Source: Marinosulfonomonas sp. (lineage in GTDB: Bacteria > Pseudomonadota > Alphaproteobacteria > Rhodobacterales > Rhodobacteraceae). From it: DNA of 21,374 nucleotides. Positions 1 to 6,502 of the stretch are shown in pieces. Position 1 is the first letter of the stretch. Each line of letters starts with the position of its first letter. A program made the position numbers and the translations under genes. The stretch is from assembly GCA_022712735.1 (NCBI GenBank), contig JAFLKA010000404.1, positions 1-21,374 of the forward strand. Reading direction: 5' to 3'. The notes under the pieces were generated by a model. It had not been told where the DNA came from, searched no databases, and saw only the letters and a program-made list of their open reading frames with translations.

Positions 1-69
1 AACCTTATGTGTCTGAGGAAGTTGAAGAAGTTGATTGTTAAGTTACGCAAAGCTTTCAAAGGAGACAAG

Positions 70-837
70 ATGAGTGCAGATCGTGTTGTATTATGTATGA
101 AGTGGGGAACACTTTACTCCGCGGATTATGTAAATGTGTTATACAATGCAGTTTGTGATCATCTGGAAAAGCCATTTCGTTTTGTGTGCTTAACGGATGA
201 TGCCACTGGGTTTGTTGACGGGATTGAGCATTTTCCCATCCCTGACATGGGGCTAGAGGAACGGCATTGGAAGCATGGTGGGTGGCCGAAGATTTCTGTG
301 TTTTCCAAGGATTTATATGGGCTAAAAGGGCGCGGGCTTTTTATTGACCTTGATACTGTTATTTGCGGCCCGCTGGATCAAATGTTTTCATATCCAGGCC
401 AATTTGTCGGAATCGACACGGGCCCGAACTGGAAGAACTCAAACAGCAACAACAGTCGTCCTTTGCTTGGCACAGGCGTCTTTGCCTTTAATCTTGGCGC
501 ACACCAATGCGTGCTGACAAAATTCAATGCGGATCGAGATAGATTTGTCGCCCGCGATGGTATTGAACAAGTTTATATTGAAAACGAAATTAAGGATATT
601 GAGTATTGGCCATTTGATTGGGTCCCAAGCTTTAAATACCATCTTCAGCACAGGTATAGCTTGGATCTGTTCATTTCTCCTAGAGAGCCGGGTCCGCAAA
701 CACGAACGCTGGCATTCCATGGCAATCCGCGGCCGATTGATTTAATCCGGTCAAATGTTTGGGGTGTTTTCCCGCATTTAGGGCGCGGCCCAGTTAAGTG
801 GTTTTCCAAATACTGGGCGAAATATGGTGGGCAATAG
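70..837 (+). CDS. DXD-motif glycosyltransferase-like protein
   Basis: Probably a nucleotide-sugar glycosyltransferase with a GT-A fold, acting on a cell-surface or secreted glycan; the substrate cannot be read from sequence. The start at 70 is chosen because AAAGGAG lies just upstream with good spacing; an in-frame ATG at position 7 would add 21 lysine-rich residues but its upstream region lies outside the window. In the 255-residue product an early hydrophobic strand leads to a central LFIDLDTVI segment (Asp93-x-Asp95), the typical DXD metal and nucleotide-sugar site, preceded by a KHGGWPKI stretch and followed near the C-terminus by FHGNPRP, as in GT8-like transferases. No signal peptide or membrane segment is visible. 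It ends three bases from the convergent sulfotransferase gene, and a NeuB-type gene follows, so a glycan-decoration locus is inferred. Family level is fairly secure; acceptor and sugar are unknown. Confidence 0.75.
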   Translation: MSADRVVLCMKWGTLYSADYVNVLYNAVCDHLEKPFRFVCLTDDATGFVDGIEHFPIPDMGLEERHWKHGGWPKISVFSKDLYGLKGRGLFIDLDTVICGPLDQMFSYPGQFVGIDTGPNWKNSNSNNSRPLLGTGVFAFNLGAHQCVLTKFNADRDRFVARDGIEQVYIENEIKDIEYWPFDWVPSFKYHLQHRYSLDLFISPREPGPQTRTLAFHGNPRPIDLIRSNVWGVFPHLGRGPVKWFSKYWAKYGGQ

Positions 838-840
838 CTG

Positions 841-1536
841 TTAATACCCAAACCGTTGATGGTCTATCTTGAAGTAGTCTTTGACCTCATTTTTCAGCCG
901 GATAAACGCTTCTTTGGAAAGTTTCAGTGCCCTTAAATGATCGGCGTCCTGACGTAGGCTTGGGTTGGAGTGCCCAAGATTTTGTTCGCCTATATCAATG
1001 CCCGCATTTGTTATCTGATTTCCCCAGTCCGCAATGTTTTCGAACTGCAAGATTAGGTCGGCAGTGGGCTTCTTCACGGATGGGTAATCAGTCCAAAGTG
1101 TCTGATGTCCTCCGCAGTTTGGGTTGTCCGCTATCAGCTCTAGAAACTCAAATGGAGACAGGTCTTTGATCCCTATCCCATATTCCTTGACCAGACCGTT
1201 CATCTCGGGGCGTAGGATGTGGGAATAATATCCAGATAAAAACCGCTCAAACGGCTCACGAACAGCAACAACCGAAAAACTATCAAGCCATTGAGCCTCG
1301 CTTAACCGATTGGAGGCGAAACTGTGTGAAAGCCGTTTTACTCCGAGCAGTTTGGCTACAGAATTACCACCTGTTTTGGGGTTGTGTAAAAACAGTACTT
1401 TTTTCCCGTTACATATGAAATTGGTTCGCATGCCAGATGTTGGCTTTCCACTTACTCTTGCAAGCTGCTCTTGAACCTTTTTCATTTTGGTCTTTAAGCC
1501 AAATGGCCCACGGGGTTTTCTATCTGGTATGGTCAC
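841..1536 (-). CDS. Sulfotransferase family 2-like protein
   Basis: A PAPS-dependent sulfotransferase of the Golgi-type/bacterial family 2 group, predicted to sulfate a carbohydrate. The 231-residue product carries the 5'-phosphosulfate-binding loop at residues 51-60 (HNPKTGGNSV) and the 3'-phosphate-binding stretch at 89-103 (VVAVREPFERFLSGY); both are well conserved for the family, and the length is normal. The start is GTG with only a weak purine-rich upstream stretch; Met18 is the next alternative but has no better ribosome site. It is transcribed convergently with the glycosyltransferase and in the same direction as the NeuB-type gene upstream, so it may share a transcript with it. Together these suggest a sulfated or acid-sugar-bearing surface glycan. 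The acceptor is not identifiable. Confidence 0.8.
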   Translation of the reverse strand: MTIPDRKPRGPFGLKTKMKKVQEQLARVSGKPTSGMRTNFICNGKKVLFLHNPKTGGNSVAKLLGVKRLSHSFASNRLSEAQWLDSFSVVAVREPFERFLSGYYSHILRPEMNGLVKEYGIGIKDLSPFEFLELIADNPNCGGHQTLWTDYPSVKKPTADLILQFENIADWGNQITNAGIDIGEQNLGHSNPSLRQDADHLRALKLSKEAFIRLKNEVKDYFKIDHQRFGY

Positions 1537-1582
1537 GTTCGCGCTTTCTTTTCTTGCCGCAGGTTTATTTCATGGGGCAGAT

Positions 1583-2611
1583 TTACTCCAGATAGTCCCA
1601 CTTTAATTGCGTATTGCGCGTTACCGCCCGCTTAAGCACCTTGCCAACCACCTTGTCAAAATCATAACCCGCAATTTCACCCGATCCGGGGCGGCGTGCC
1701 CAGATGTCGGTGTCCGTAATTACATGGCCTGCTGGCAGGTCGCGGTCGGCCACTACGGATGCGCGGGCAAAAGCATAGACGTCTTCCTCGGGGCCCGTGC
1801 GCTGTTTATCATTGTGCAATGCTGTGTGGATTTCGCGCGACCGGTCAATCAGCAGGCGCAATTCGGCGGGGTCCATCGAGCAGGCGATGTCCGGCCCGAT
1901 GCGATAGCGGGTGTCGGTGTAGTGGCGTTCCAGAATGCAGGCCCCCAGCGCGACCGAGGCCAGCGCCATTTCCGGCCCGATTGAGTGGTCGGAAAACCCG
2001 ACAACGGCGTTCGGGAACGCCTTTTGCAATTCGGTGACGCCCTTGAGCGAGACGATTTCAGGCGGGGACGGATACAGATTAGTGCATTCCAGCAGCGCAT
2101 ATTCAATGCCCGCGTCCTCAAGGATTTGCACCGAAGCGCGCACACTGTCGATGGTTTGCATGCCTGTGGACATGATCACTGGTTTGCCAAACGCCGCGAT
2201 GTGGCGGATCAGTGGCAGGTTATCCGCCTCGCCCGAGCCGATCTTGAAGGCAGGCACGTCGATGTCGTTCAGGAAATCGGCGGCGGCGCGGGAAAATGGC
2301 GTCGAGATAAAGATCATGCCGAGGGATTCGATATATTCCTTCAGGGCGATCTCGTCGTCCTTGGACAGGGCGCATCGCTCCATCACCTCCCAGATTGACA
2401 CATCGGCATTGGGCGGAAAGATCGATTTCGCCTCATCGGTCATTTCGTCGGCCACGATGTGGGTCTGGTGTTTAACCATTTCGCAACCGGATGCTGCGGC
2501 CAGACGCGCCATTTCTTTGGCCACCTTTAGGCTGCCACCATGATTGATGCCGATTTCGGCGATGACCAGCGGGGACTGGTCGGGGGAAATGATGCGGTTT
2601 GCGATTTTCAT
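1583..2611 (-). CDS. neuB: N-acetylneuraminate/nonulosonate synthase (NeuB family)
   Basis: Condenses phosphoenolpyruvate with a six-carbon amino sugar to make a nine-carbon acidic sugar (sialic, legionaminic or pseudaminic acid) for capsule, LPS or flagellin. The 342-residue product has the NeuB TIM barrel (residues 12-260) with IAEIGINHGGS, FKIGSGE (122-128), MSTGM (147-151), GFSDHS (205-210) and ERHYT (228-232, where most relatives have EKHFT), then a C-terminal SAF/antifreeze-like domain from about 281 containing the DLPAGHVIT stretch. ATG at 2611 is chosen: AAGG lies upstream and homologues begin with this KIANRIIS-like strand; an in-frame TTG at 2659 would add 16 unconserved-looking residues. 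The partner genes neuA and neuC are not in the window, so the exact nonulosonate is unresolved. Confidence 0.9.
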   Translation of the reverse strand: MKIANRIISPDQSPLVIAEIGINHGGSLKVAKEMARLAAASGCEMVKHQTHIVADEMTDEAKSIFPPNADVSIWEVMERCALSKDDEIALKEYIESLGMIFISTPFSRAAADFLNDIDVPAFKIGSGEADNLPLIRHIAAFGKPVIMSTGMQTIDSVRASVQILEDAGIEYALLECTNLYPSPPEIVSLKGVTELQKAFPNAVVGFSDHSIGPEMALASVALGACILERHYTDTRYRIGPDIACSMDPAELRLLIDRSREIHTALHNDKQRTGPEEDVYAFARASVVADRDLPAGHVITDTDIWARRPGSGEIAGYDFDKVVGKVLKRAVTRNTQLKWDYLE

Positions 2612-2688
2612 ATCAGGTGCCTTAATGGTTTGCCCATTTATGCCCGTGGTTCGGGGCAAAGGTCTACCTGATAATTATTTGGGGGAAA

Positions 2689-2700
2689 TGGAGGCGAGTA
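2689..2700. repeat. Distal attachment site (copy of tRNA-Cys 3' end)
   Basis: TGGAGGCGAGTA is identical to 18264-18275, and its edge coincides exactly with the CCA end of the tRNA. Identity stops right after the 12 bp on the island side. It lies about 80 bp upstream of the neuB start, consistent with the left end of an integrated element. Confidence 0.75.
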
Positions 2701-2787
2701 AATAAAATTGTGACCGAACCAATGCAAACCTCAAATTTCTTCTGCCTTACTGTCAGGTGCCTAAATGTCGAGGAGCCACGCGGATGC

Positions 2788-2946
2788 TTATTCAGGTTTT
2801 TCGTATTTGTCTGCCCGCAGAATGACAGCTTCGACAACTTTCCCTTTGTTTACTTTCGCATTGACTTGAAGTTGGACGGGAACTTTGCTCCATTCAGCAT
2901 CCTTGATCACTTCGCGGTGCTCCAAAGAAGAAAGAACTTCTTGCAC
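2788..2946 (-). CDS. Possible 52-residue small charged protein
   Basis: A small open frame in the otherwise empty 2701-3214 stretch. GTG at 2946 is preceded by AGGGGG at a usable distance. The product, beginning VQEVLSSLEHREVI, is rich in Lys, Val and Glu, has no signal peptide or membrane segment, and looks protein-like rather than random (no runs of Arg/Pro/Ala as in shadow frames). The frame stays open for about 20 more codons upstream, so it could instead be the 3' remnant of a longer gene cut at the island edge. I do not recognise a family. Reality as a gene is uncertain. Confidence 0.3.
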   Translation of the reverse strand: MQEVLSSLEHREVIKDAEWSKVPVQLQVNAKVNKGKVVEAVILRADKYEKPE

Positions 2947-2949
2947 GCT

Positions 2950-3130
2950 AGGCCCCCTGAATTGGTGGGCGTGCAGGGGTCGGCCCCGCTCTCGGGCCGT
3001 CCGCCCGTCGCTTTACGATGATGCGCGGAGTGTAATACAGCCCAAAGGCTCCACTTCTGGGCCACGTCATCGTCGCTTCATTGCTGCGCCGCGCGAAAAC
3101 GGATGCAGTTAAGGCCCCAGAAGCGGGAAG
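2950..3130. other. GC-rich non-coding segment with inverted repeat
   Basis: Part of the long gap between neuB and the cysteine-repeat gene. It is markedly G+C-rich at 2975-3010 and contains an inverted repeat, CTTCTGGGCC at 3054-3063 against GGCCCCAGAAG at 3113-3123 (one bulged C). No convincing ribosome-bound start is seen in any frame. It gives the impression of a dispersed intergenic repeat or an IS end of this bacterial group, but that is a guess. Confidence 0.3.
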
Positions 3131-3214
3131 GGGATGTGTTTGAACTCTGGGCCGCAATCGGCGAGTTTCACCTGTGGGTGGAATGGCTGCCCAATGATTC
3201 GAAGAGGAATTTCC

Positions 3215-3679
3215 ATGCGCAAATTGACGATTGCACTTGTAACCGCCATATCTGGCACAACTTTGACTGGTTTTGCGGCTGCGCAAGCCGTCGATACCAC
3301 CTACAACGAGGCGACCGTTAAAGCGCGATGTAGCGCCGAGTGGGGCACCGAATACGATATGGTGGCGTATTGCATGGACCAATCCAAAGCTGGTCACCAA
3401 GAGTTTGCAAATACGGTTCAGCACACATTGGCGCTCCCAAGCATCCAGGCGGCGCTTGGTAAGTGCAAAACCGAATGGAAAGACGAATGGGATATGGTCA
3501 ATTATTGCGCCAACCAACAAATTGCTGCCGCCAGCCAAATAATGTCGCTGACCGACGGACTGCCCTACGACGTTGGCATCGAAATCACTCAGCGTTGCAG
3601 GACTGAGTGGGGAACCGAATTTGATATGGTCGCCTATTGCATGACGCAAAGAATTGCGGCGTGGCGTAAAATCAACTGA
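3215..3679 (+). CDS. Secreted protein with three CX13C repeats
   Basis: A 154-residue exported protein. ATG at 3215 follows GAAGAGGA with normal spacing; longer in-frame starts have no ribosome site and would precede the signal peptide. Residues 1-23 form a signal peptide (MRKLTIALVT start, hydrophobic core, AAA-QA cleavage region). The mature part has three tandem units of 44-45 residues, each with the pattern C-x2-EW-x2-E-[YWF]-DMV-x-YC-x2-Q; cysteine pairs are 39/53, 84/98 and 128/142, always 13 residues apart, suggesting one disulfide or one metal-binding pair per unit in the periplasm. Similar C-x3-W-x2-[DE]-x2-M-x2-YC-x3-Q units occur in uncharacterised bacterial proteins. It stands alone just inside the left end of the island and is a cargo candidate. 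The function is unknown. Confidence 0.75.
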   Translation: MRKLTIALVTAISGTTLTGFAAAQAVDTTYNEATVKARCSAEWGTEYDMVAYCMDQSKAGHQEFANTVQHTLALPSIQAALGKCKTEWKDEWDMVNYCANQQIAAASQIMSLTDGLPYDVGIEITQRCRTEWGTEFDMVAYCMTQRIAAWRKIN

Positions 3680-3708
3680 TAGGGCTGGGGAGGGCAGGGC
3701 GGACATGG

Positions 3709-4008
3709 TCACTCCCCCGCCAAAAACCACGCCACCGCGTCGGGGTAGCGCATGAAAAACAGGGCAATGGTGTCGCCGCTGGGGCGGTTGGTTCCGGCCA
3801 GCCAGTTGTCGGCGGTGCGGGCGGTGACGCCGAATACCATGCCGATATGTTCGGATGTCTGGAAATTATCGCGCAGGAACGCCGCCCAGCGCGTGGCAAA
3901 ATGAACGCGGAATTTGCGGGCATCAACCCCATTTGCGAAAGACTTTGCGCCGGTCCCCGCGATAACTTGGGCTACAGGAACAATTTTATTGGGAGCAATA
4001 GCGTTCAT
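3709..4008 (-). CDS. Small helix-turn-helix protein, second gene of leftward operon
   Basis: A 99-residue protein with a likely DNA-binding helix-turn-helix at residues 50-80 (TSEHIGMVFGVTARTADNWL then AGTNRPSGDT), the pattern of small Cro/YdaS-like regulators in which a recognition helix is followed by a Trp and a Gly-x-x-x-Pro turn. The hydrophobic C-terminal helix could mediate dimerisation. Its ATG overlaps the stop of the preceding 72-residue gene in an ATGA junction, so the two are translated together from the operator-controlled leftward promoter at 4232-4259. By position it may be a counter-regulator of the divergent repressor. I cannot name a family with certainty. Confidence 0.65.
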   Translation of the reverse strand: MNAIAPNKIVPVAQVIAGTGAKSFANGVDARKFRVHFATRWAAFLRDNFQTSEHIGMVFGVTARTADNWLAGTNRPSGDTIALFFMRYPDAVAWFLAGE

Positions 4009-4223
4009 GATGCCACCGCCAAATCCAAGGTCTCACGACGTTTGCACATGAACTCTCTGAGGCGGTGCTCGGTTGTCGCGTGTATCGTTTTGCCACGTTT
4101 CAATCGGCTGACCACCTCGGAGTTACCCACCGCAGTTTTACCAAAATAGGAAACACCCATGCCAGTATCGGCGATGAACTCATCGATTTCAGTGATCAAA
4201 TCTTTATGTATTTCAAGGGTCAT
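4005..4223 (-). CDS. 72-residue phage-type regulatory protein, first gene of leftward operon
   Basis: A small protein divergent from the repressor gene. The central segment (FIADTGMGVSYFGKTAVGNS followed by EVVSRLKRGKTIHATTEHRL) matches in style a family often seen in prophage-like regions of Rhodobacterales, where an atypical helix-turn-helix contains an invariant G-x-S-x-F-G-x-x-x-x-G-N-S core. A DNA-binding role is therefore inferred. There is no Shine-Dalgarno sequence before the ATG, and the predicted -10 box ends nine bases from it, so the message is predicted to be nearly leaderless. Its stop overlaps the next start by four bases. Confidence 0.65.
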   Translation of the reverse strand: MTLEIHKDLITEIDEFIADTGMGVSYFGKTAVGNSEVVSRLKRGKTIHATTEHRLREFMCKRRETLDLAVAS

Positions 4224-4231
4224 AGTAAATG

Positions 4232-4259
4232 TTTATATCCGCTAAAGAGGATAACACAA
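4232..4259 (-). promoter_or_regulatory. Leftward promoter with operator in its spacer
   Basis: Read on the minus strand, TTGTGT (4259-4254), a 16-bp spacer and TATAAA (4237-4232) form a sigma70-like promoter. The predicted start point is about 4225, two bases before the ATG at 4223. Operator 1 (4236-4253) fills the spacer and touches the -10 box, so a bound repressor would block RNA polymerase. Confidence 0.6.
4236..4253. promoter_or_regulatory. Operator 1 of the island repressor
   Basis: TATCCGCTAAAGAGGATA, with palindromic outer arms TATCC/GGATA. Its reverse complement differs by one base from operator 4 at 6428-6445, and it differs by two bases from operator 5 at 6457-6474. Confidence 0.65.
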
Positions 4260-4260
4260 G

Positions 4261-4278
4261 TGTCCTCTATCAAGGACG
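4261..4278. promoter_or_regulatory. Operator 2 of the island repressor
   Basis: TGTCCTCTATCAAGGACG, with arms GTCCT/AGGAC. It is a more divergent version of the same TCCTCT-core site, midway between the divergent genes. Confidence 0.5.
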
Positions 4279-4287
4279 TGCAAAAAA

Positions 4288-4303
4288 GTCCTCGATAGAG
4301 GAT
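4288..4303. promoter_or_regulatory. Operator 3 of the island repressor
   Basis: GTCCTCGATAGAGGAT, with perfect arms TCCTC/GAGGA around a 4-bp centre. Its GAGGAT half doubles as the only plausible ribosome site of the repressor gene, which suggests autorepression at this end of the array. Confidence 0.55.
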
Positions 4304-4312
4304 GAATTTATT

Positions 4313-4618
4313 ATGGAAAACACGGAATGGCGCGACAGGCTGGCGCAAGCGATCAAATCATCGGGCAAATCGAAACGGGCGGTGTCACTGAAATCAGGCA
4401 ACGGGCCCGGCTACGTGCATTCGATTATATCCGAAGGCAAGGACCCGACCATATCGAACCTTATCGCTGTTTGTGATGCGGTGCCGGTGAGCATTATCAA
4501 TATTCTACATGGAACAGACATCACGCCAGAGGACGCCGAGCTTTTGAGGATCCTCAAAACTGACCCCGAAAAACTGATTGCTATACAGAGATTGATCAAG
4601 CCAGCACCTCCCAAATAG
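4313..4618 (+). CDS. Short XRE-family repressor (CI-like immunity repressor)
   Basis: A 101-residue DNA-binding protein, proposed to be the repressor that binds the five operator sites of this island. Residues 8-60 form an XRE/lambda-repressor-type helix-turn-helix (LAQAIKSSGKSKRAVSLKSG, then GPGYVHSIISEGKDPTISNL, and a third helix ending ILHG). The C-terminal 35 residues are short and charged; there is no S24 peptidase domain, so classical RecA-stimulated self-cleavage is not expected. ATG at 4313 is chosen because the upstream in-frame ATG at 4229 would place all three operators inside the coding region. It is divergent from the two-gene leftward operon, the usual layout of a phage immunity region. 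Binding to these sites is inferred from position and site repetition, not shown. Confidence 0.75.
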   Translation: MENTEWRDRLAQAIKSSGKSKRAVSLKSGNGPGYVHSIISEGKDPTISNLIAVCDAVPVSIINILHGTDITPEDAELLRILKTDPEKLIAIQRLIKPAPPK

Positions 4619-4702
4619 GAACGGTGGTTTTTCTCTGGGCGCGGATTGCACGGGTGTAGCAATAAAGGGTATACGTGACCAAGTTCATTTATCGGAGAAG
4701 TT

Positions 4703-5971
4703 GTGGTGGCGATAATACCTGTAGCAAAGATTTCCTTGGGGGAATCAGGAGATTTGGAATTCCACAGCTGGTCAGACTTGGGGGATTGGATTGCGAAAGA
4801 AGAGGCTGCTTGGTCGTGGATGCTGAGGGTGGTCAATTATAACATCGATGCGAAAGCCGAATTCCAAGATTTGTTAAGTAACACTCGAGCATATCTGCAG
4901 TCTCTAGAACAATCGACAAAACAAGACCCGCCCAATGAAGGTGAAGTAGAGCAGCAAAAAAACCGAATTTTTAACAGTGTGCAGGCTTTGAGTGAAAGGA
5001 TAAAATCAGGAAGATACATCCTGTCAGATAGCCCTCTTGGAAGTTATATCATTTCAGAAAGCAAAACGGATGAGAAGTTAGCTTCCGAGATGGTATATGT
5101 GGCAGTCCAAAATATCTCAAATGATTCTAATTTACCCATCCGGAAACGCACTTTCAGAGCTGCGAACTTGCTTGTTGCACACGAACGGGGATGGGATAAA
5201 CGCTCGGCAGCTCTTTCTCGAAAGATGCTAAAAGCACTCAGTGAACAATATTCAGTCGAATTATCGGATTTGGGCAATGGGGCCCGCGAACGACTTGAGG
5301 CATTGGATGAATCAATCGCCGCGCGTGAACAGGCGGTAGAGAATTCAACAAAGAACCTAGCATCTATTTTGGCGAAGCATAAAACCAATACGAGACAAGA
5401 GCAGCTTGATATTCGTACCGAAACAAAAACCGAAACCGACAAACTACTGAGTGATACACGCGCGGAGATGGCAGAGTTCAAGGATTTTTATGAGGCCCAG
5501 ATTTCACTACAGGGGCCGGTAGAATATTGGAACCGCAAAAGTGGTAACCACAAGAAAGCCACGGGTTGGACGGCCGGAGTGTTTCTTCTATATTGCGCAA
5601 TTTGTGTCGGGCTTCTCTACAGCCATTTTGCTTCTTATGATGGTGGTTTCAGCGGTTTCCTCACCTTCTGGAAGGGTGCAAGTATTGCGTCTTTTGGTGC
5701 CTTTGCATCGGTCATAGCACTGGGGCTTGCTTTCGCCCGGGTTCTCTACCGAATGTTCGCCAGCCAATTACATCTTTGGAACGATTGTTCGGAAAGGGTG
5801 ACAATGATTGAAACCTACCTTGCGCTCGCACAAAAAGGCCATGCTAAAGAGGAGTTTTTGGGGGCCTTATTAACACGATTGTTTTCTCCGTCTTCAGATG
5901 GCGTTGTTAAAGATGATCTTGGACCTGTTGGGCCAGTGGACGCGATTGGAAAACACTTTGCGAATAGATAA
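4703..5971 (+). CDS. DUF6161-like coiled-coil inner-membrane protein
   Basis: A 422-residue protein of unknown function. GTG at 4703 follows GGAGAAG with good spacing. Residues 20-180 are soluble and mixed; 190-265 form a long charged coiled coil; two transmembrane helices follow at about 290-308 and 326-346, joined by a short glycine-rich loop; the C-terminal tail contains LHLWNDCSERVTMIETYLAL, typical of DUF6161 proteins (family assignment from memory). The topology therefore has both termini on the same side of the membrane, probably cytoplasmic. It follows the repressor gene in the same direction after an 84-bp gap and is more AT-rich than its neighbours. Position in a lysogeny-like region makes superinfection exclusion or defence conceivable, but nothing in the sequence demonstrates this. 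Confidence 0.7.
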   Translation: MVAIIPVAKISLGESGDLEFHSWSDLGDWIAKEEAAWSWMLRVVNYNIDAKAEFQDLLSNTRAYLQSLEQSTKQDPPNEGEVEQQKNRIFNSVQALSERIKSGRYILSDSPLGSYIISESKTDEKLASEMVYVAVQNISNDSNLPIRKRTFRAANLLVAHERGWDKRSAALSRKMLKALSEQYSVELSDLGNGARERLEALDESIAAREQAVENSTKNLASILAKHKTNTRQEQLDIRTETKTETDKLLSDTRAEMAEFKDFYEAQISLQGPVEYWNRKSGNHKKATGWTAGVFLLYCAICVGLLYSHFASYDGGFSGFLTFWKGASIASFGAFASVIALGLAFARVLYRMFASQLHLWNDCSERVTMIETYLALAQKGHAKEEFLGALLTRLFSPSSDGVVKDDLGPVGPVDAIGKHFANR

Positions 5972-6020
5972 GCTTTATCGGTGCGGCCCAGTCAAATGCC
6001 TTCAAAAGGCAGGCTCCTGA

Positions 6021-6254
6021 ATGAAACAGGCCATTGTAAAAGCACTTATTGTTCTTGTCCCTTCGTATGCGATGGCATTCCTGACCGAGCAAATGGTCTA
6101 TGTCGTGCCGATGCTGGCCGCTACAGGCTTTCTGGCATCCTCTCTAGATTTGTCCGGTGCCAACACGACCCGACGTGTCGATGACGACGGTGACGCTCAA
6201 TCAGACGGCGACGATGCGCTCAATGGTGGTGCCAGCGGCTTTGACATCGATTGA
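6021..6254 (+). CDS. Small membrane protein with acidic tail
   Basis: A 77-residue protein. Residues 3-20 and 25-43 are hydrophobic (AIVKALIVLVPSYAMAF and VYVVPMLAATGFLASSL) and can form a signal peptide plus one helix or two short transmembrane helices; the remaining 30 residues are Asp/Gly-rich and acidic (RVDDDGDAQSDGDDALNGG). AAGGCAGG lies upstream of the ATG, slightly far. No family recognised. It sits 49 bp behind the DUF6161-like gene and may be co-transcribed. Its last 58 bases are antisense to another small open frame at 6197-6346. Moderate confidence that it is real. Confidence 0.5.
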   Translation: MKQAIVKALIVLVPSYAMAFLTEQMVYVVPMLAATGFLASSLDLSGANTTRRVDDDGDAQSDGDDALNGGASGFDID

Positions 6255-6346
6255 CTGTCCGGTAGCTTCTTCAGCACCTTCAATATTTTTTGTTTTTGGG
6301 CGGCAGGCATGGCGCACCATATCCTGAAGTATTCGTTGACCGTCAT
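6197..6346 (-). CDS. Possible 49-residue SOS-linked small protein
   Basis: A short open frame starting 14 bp beyond the LexA box on the minus strand. The product begins MTVNEYFRIWCAMPAAQKQK and continues with a basic amphipathic helix (ILKVLKKLP), then a Ser/Pro tail; codon third positions favour G and C outside the region antisense to the neighbouring gene. The ribosome site is weak (GGA about 10 bases upstream). Small SOS-controlled proteins with no homology are known in alphaproteobacteria, so this is worth noting, but the frame could be chance. The box could equally control the rightward operon. Confidence 0.35.
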   Translation of the reverse strand: MTVNEYFRIWCAMPAAQKQKILKVLKKLPDSQSMSKPLAPPLSASSPSD

Positions 6347-6360
6347 CCTGCATTCCAAAT

Positions 6361-6375
6361 GTTCACTATATGTTC
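6361..6375 (+). promoter_or_regulatory. Alphaproteobacterial LexA (SOS) box
   Basis: GTTC-ACTATAT-GTTC exactly matches the GTTC-N7-GTTC direct repeat bound by LexA in alphaproteobacteria. It lies in the control region of the rightward operon, 53 bp before operator 4, and just before the small minus-strand frame starting at 6346. Confidence 0.6.
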
Positions 6376-6427
6376 TACATTGGCGAGTATTGGCATTGCA
6401 TGCGATTCGCGCAAGGCGCTAAATCAA

Positions 6428-6445
6428 TATCCTCTTTGGCGGATA
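6428..6445. promoter_or_regulatory. Operator 4 of the island repressor
   Basis: TATCCTCTTTGGCGGATA is the reverse complement of operator 1 with one difference. Centre-to-centre distance to operator 5 is 29 bp, close to three helical turns, which favours cooperative binding on one DNA face. Confidence 0.65.
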
Positions 6446-6451
6446 TAATTG

Positions 6452-6478
6452 TTGACCATCCGCTATAGAGGATATATT
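6452..6478 (+). promoter_or_regulatory. Rightward operon promoter
   Basis: TTGACC (6452-6457) and TATATT (6473-6478), spacer 15 bp; a 17-bp spacing to TATTGA at 6475-6480 is an alternative. Operator 5 occupies the whole spacer, so a repressor bound there would exclude polymerase. Confidence 0.55.
6457..6474. promoter_or_regulatory. Operator 5 of the island repressor
   Basis: CATCCGCTATAGAGGATA differs by two bases from operator 1. It fills the spacer of the rightward promoter and lies 29 bp upstream of the first gene. Confidence 0.65.
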
Positions 6479-6502
6479 GATGCCTTCAAACAGGAGGCTT
6501 CA

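Noticed and set aside
1935..2543. 202-residue plus-strand open frame inside neuB
   Set aside because: Shadow of the NeuB coding sequence, which carries all family motifs on the minus strand.
2948..3730. 260-residue minus-strand open frame
   Set aside because: It covers the cysteine-repeat gene on the opposite strand, is Arg/Pro-rich, and has no ribosome site; the plus-strand gene has a signal peptide, repeats and a ribosome site.
6379..6387. TGGCGAGTA as a further att copy
   Set aside because: Only 8-9 bases match and it does not extend to the tRNA end; expected by chance in 15 kb.
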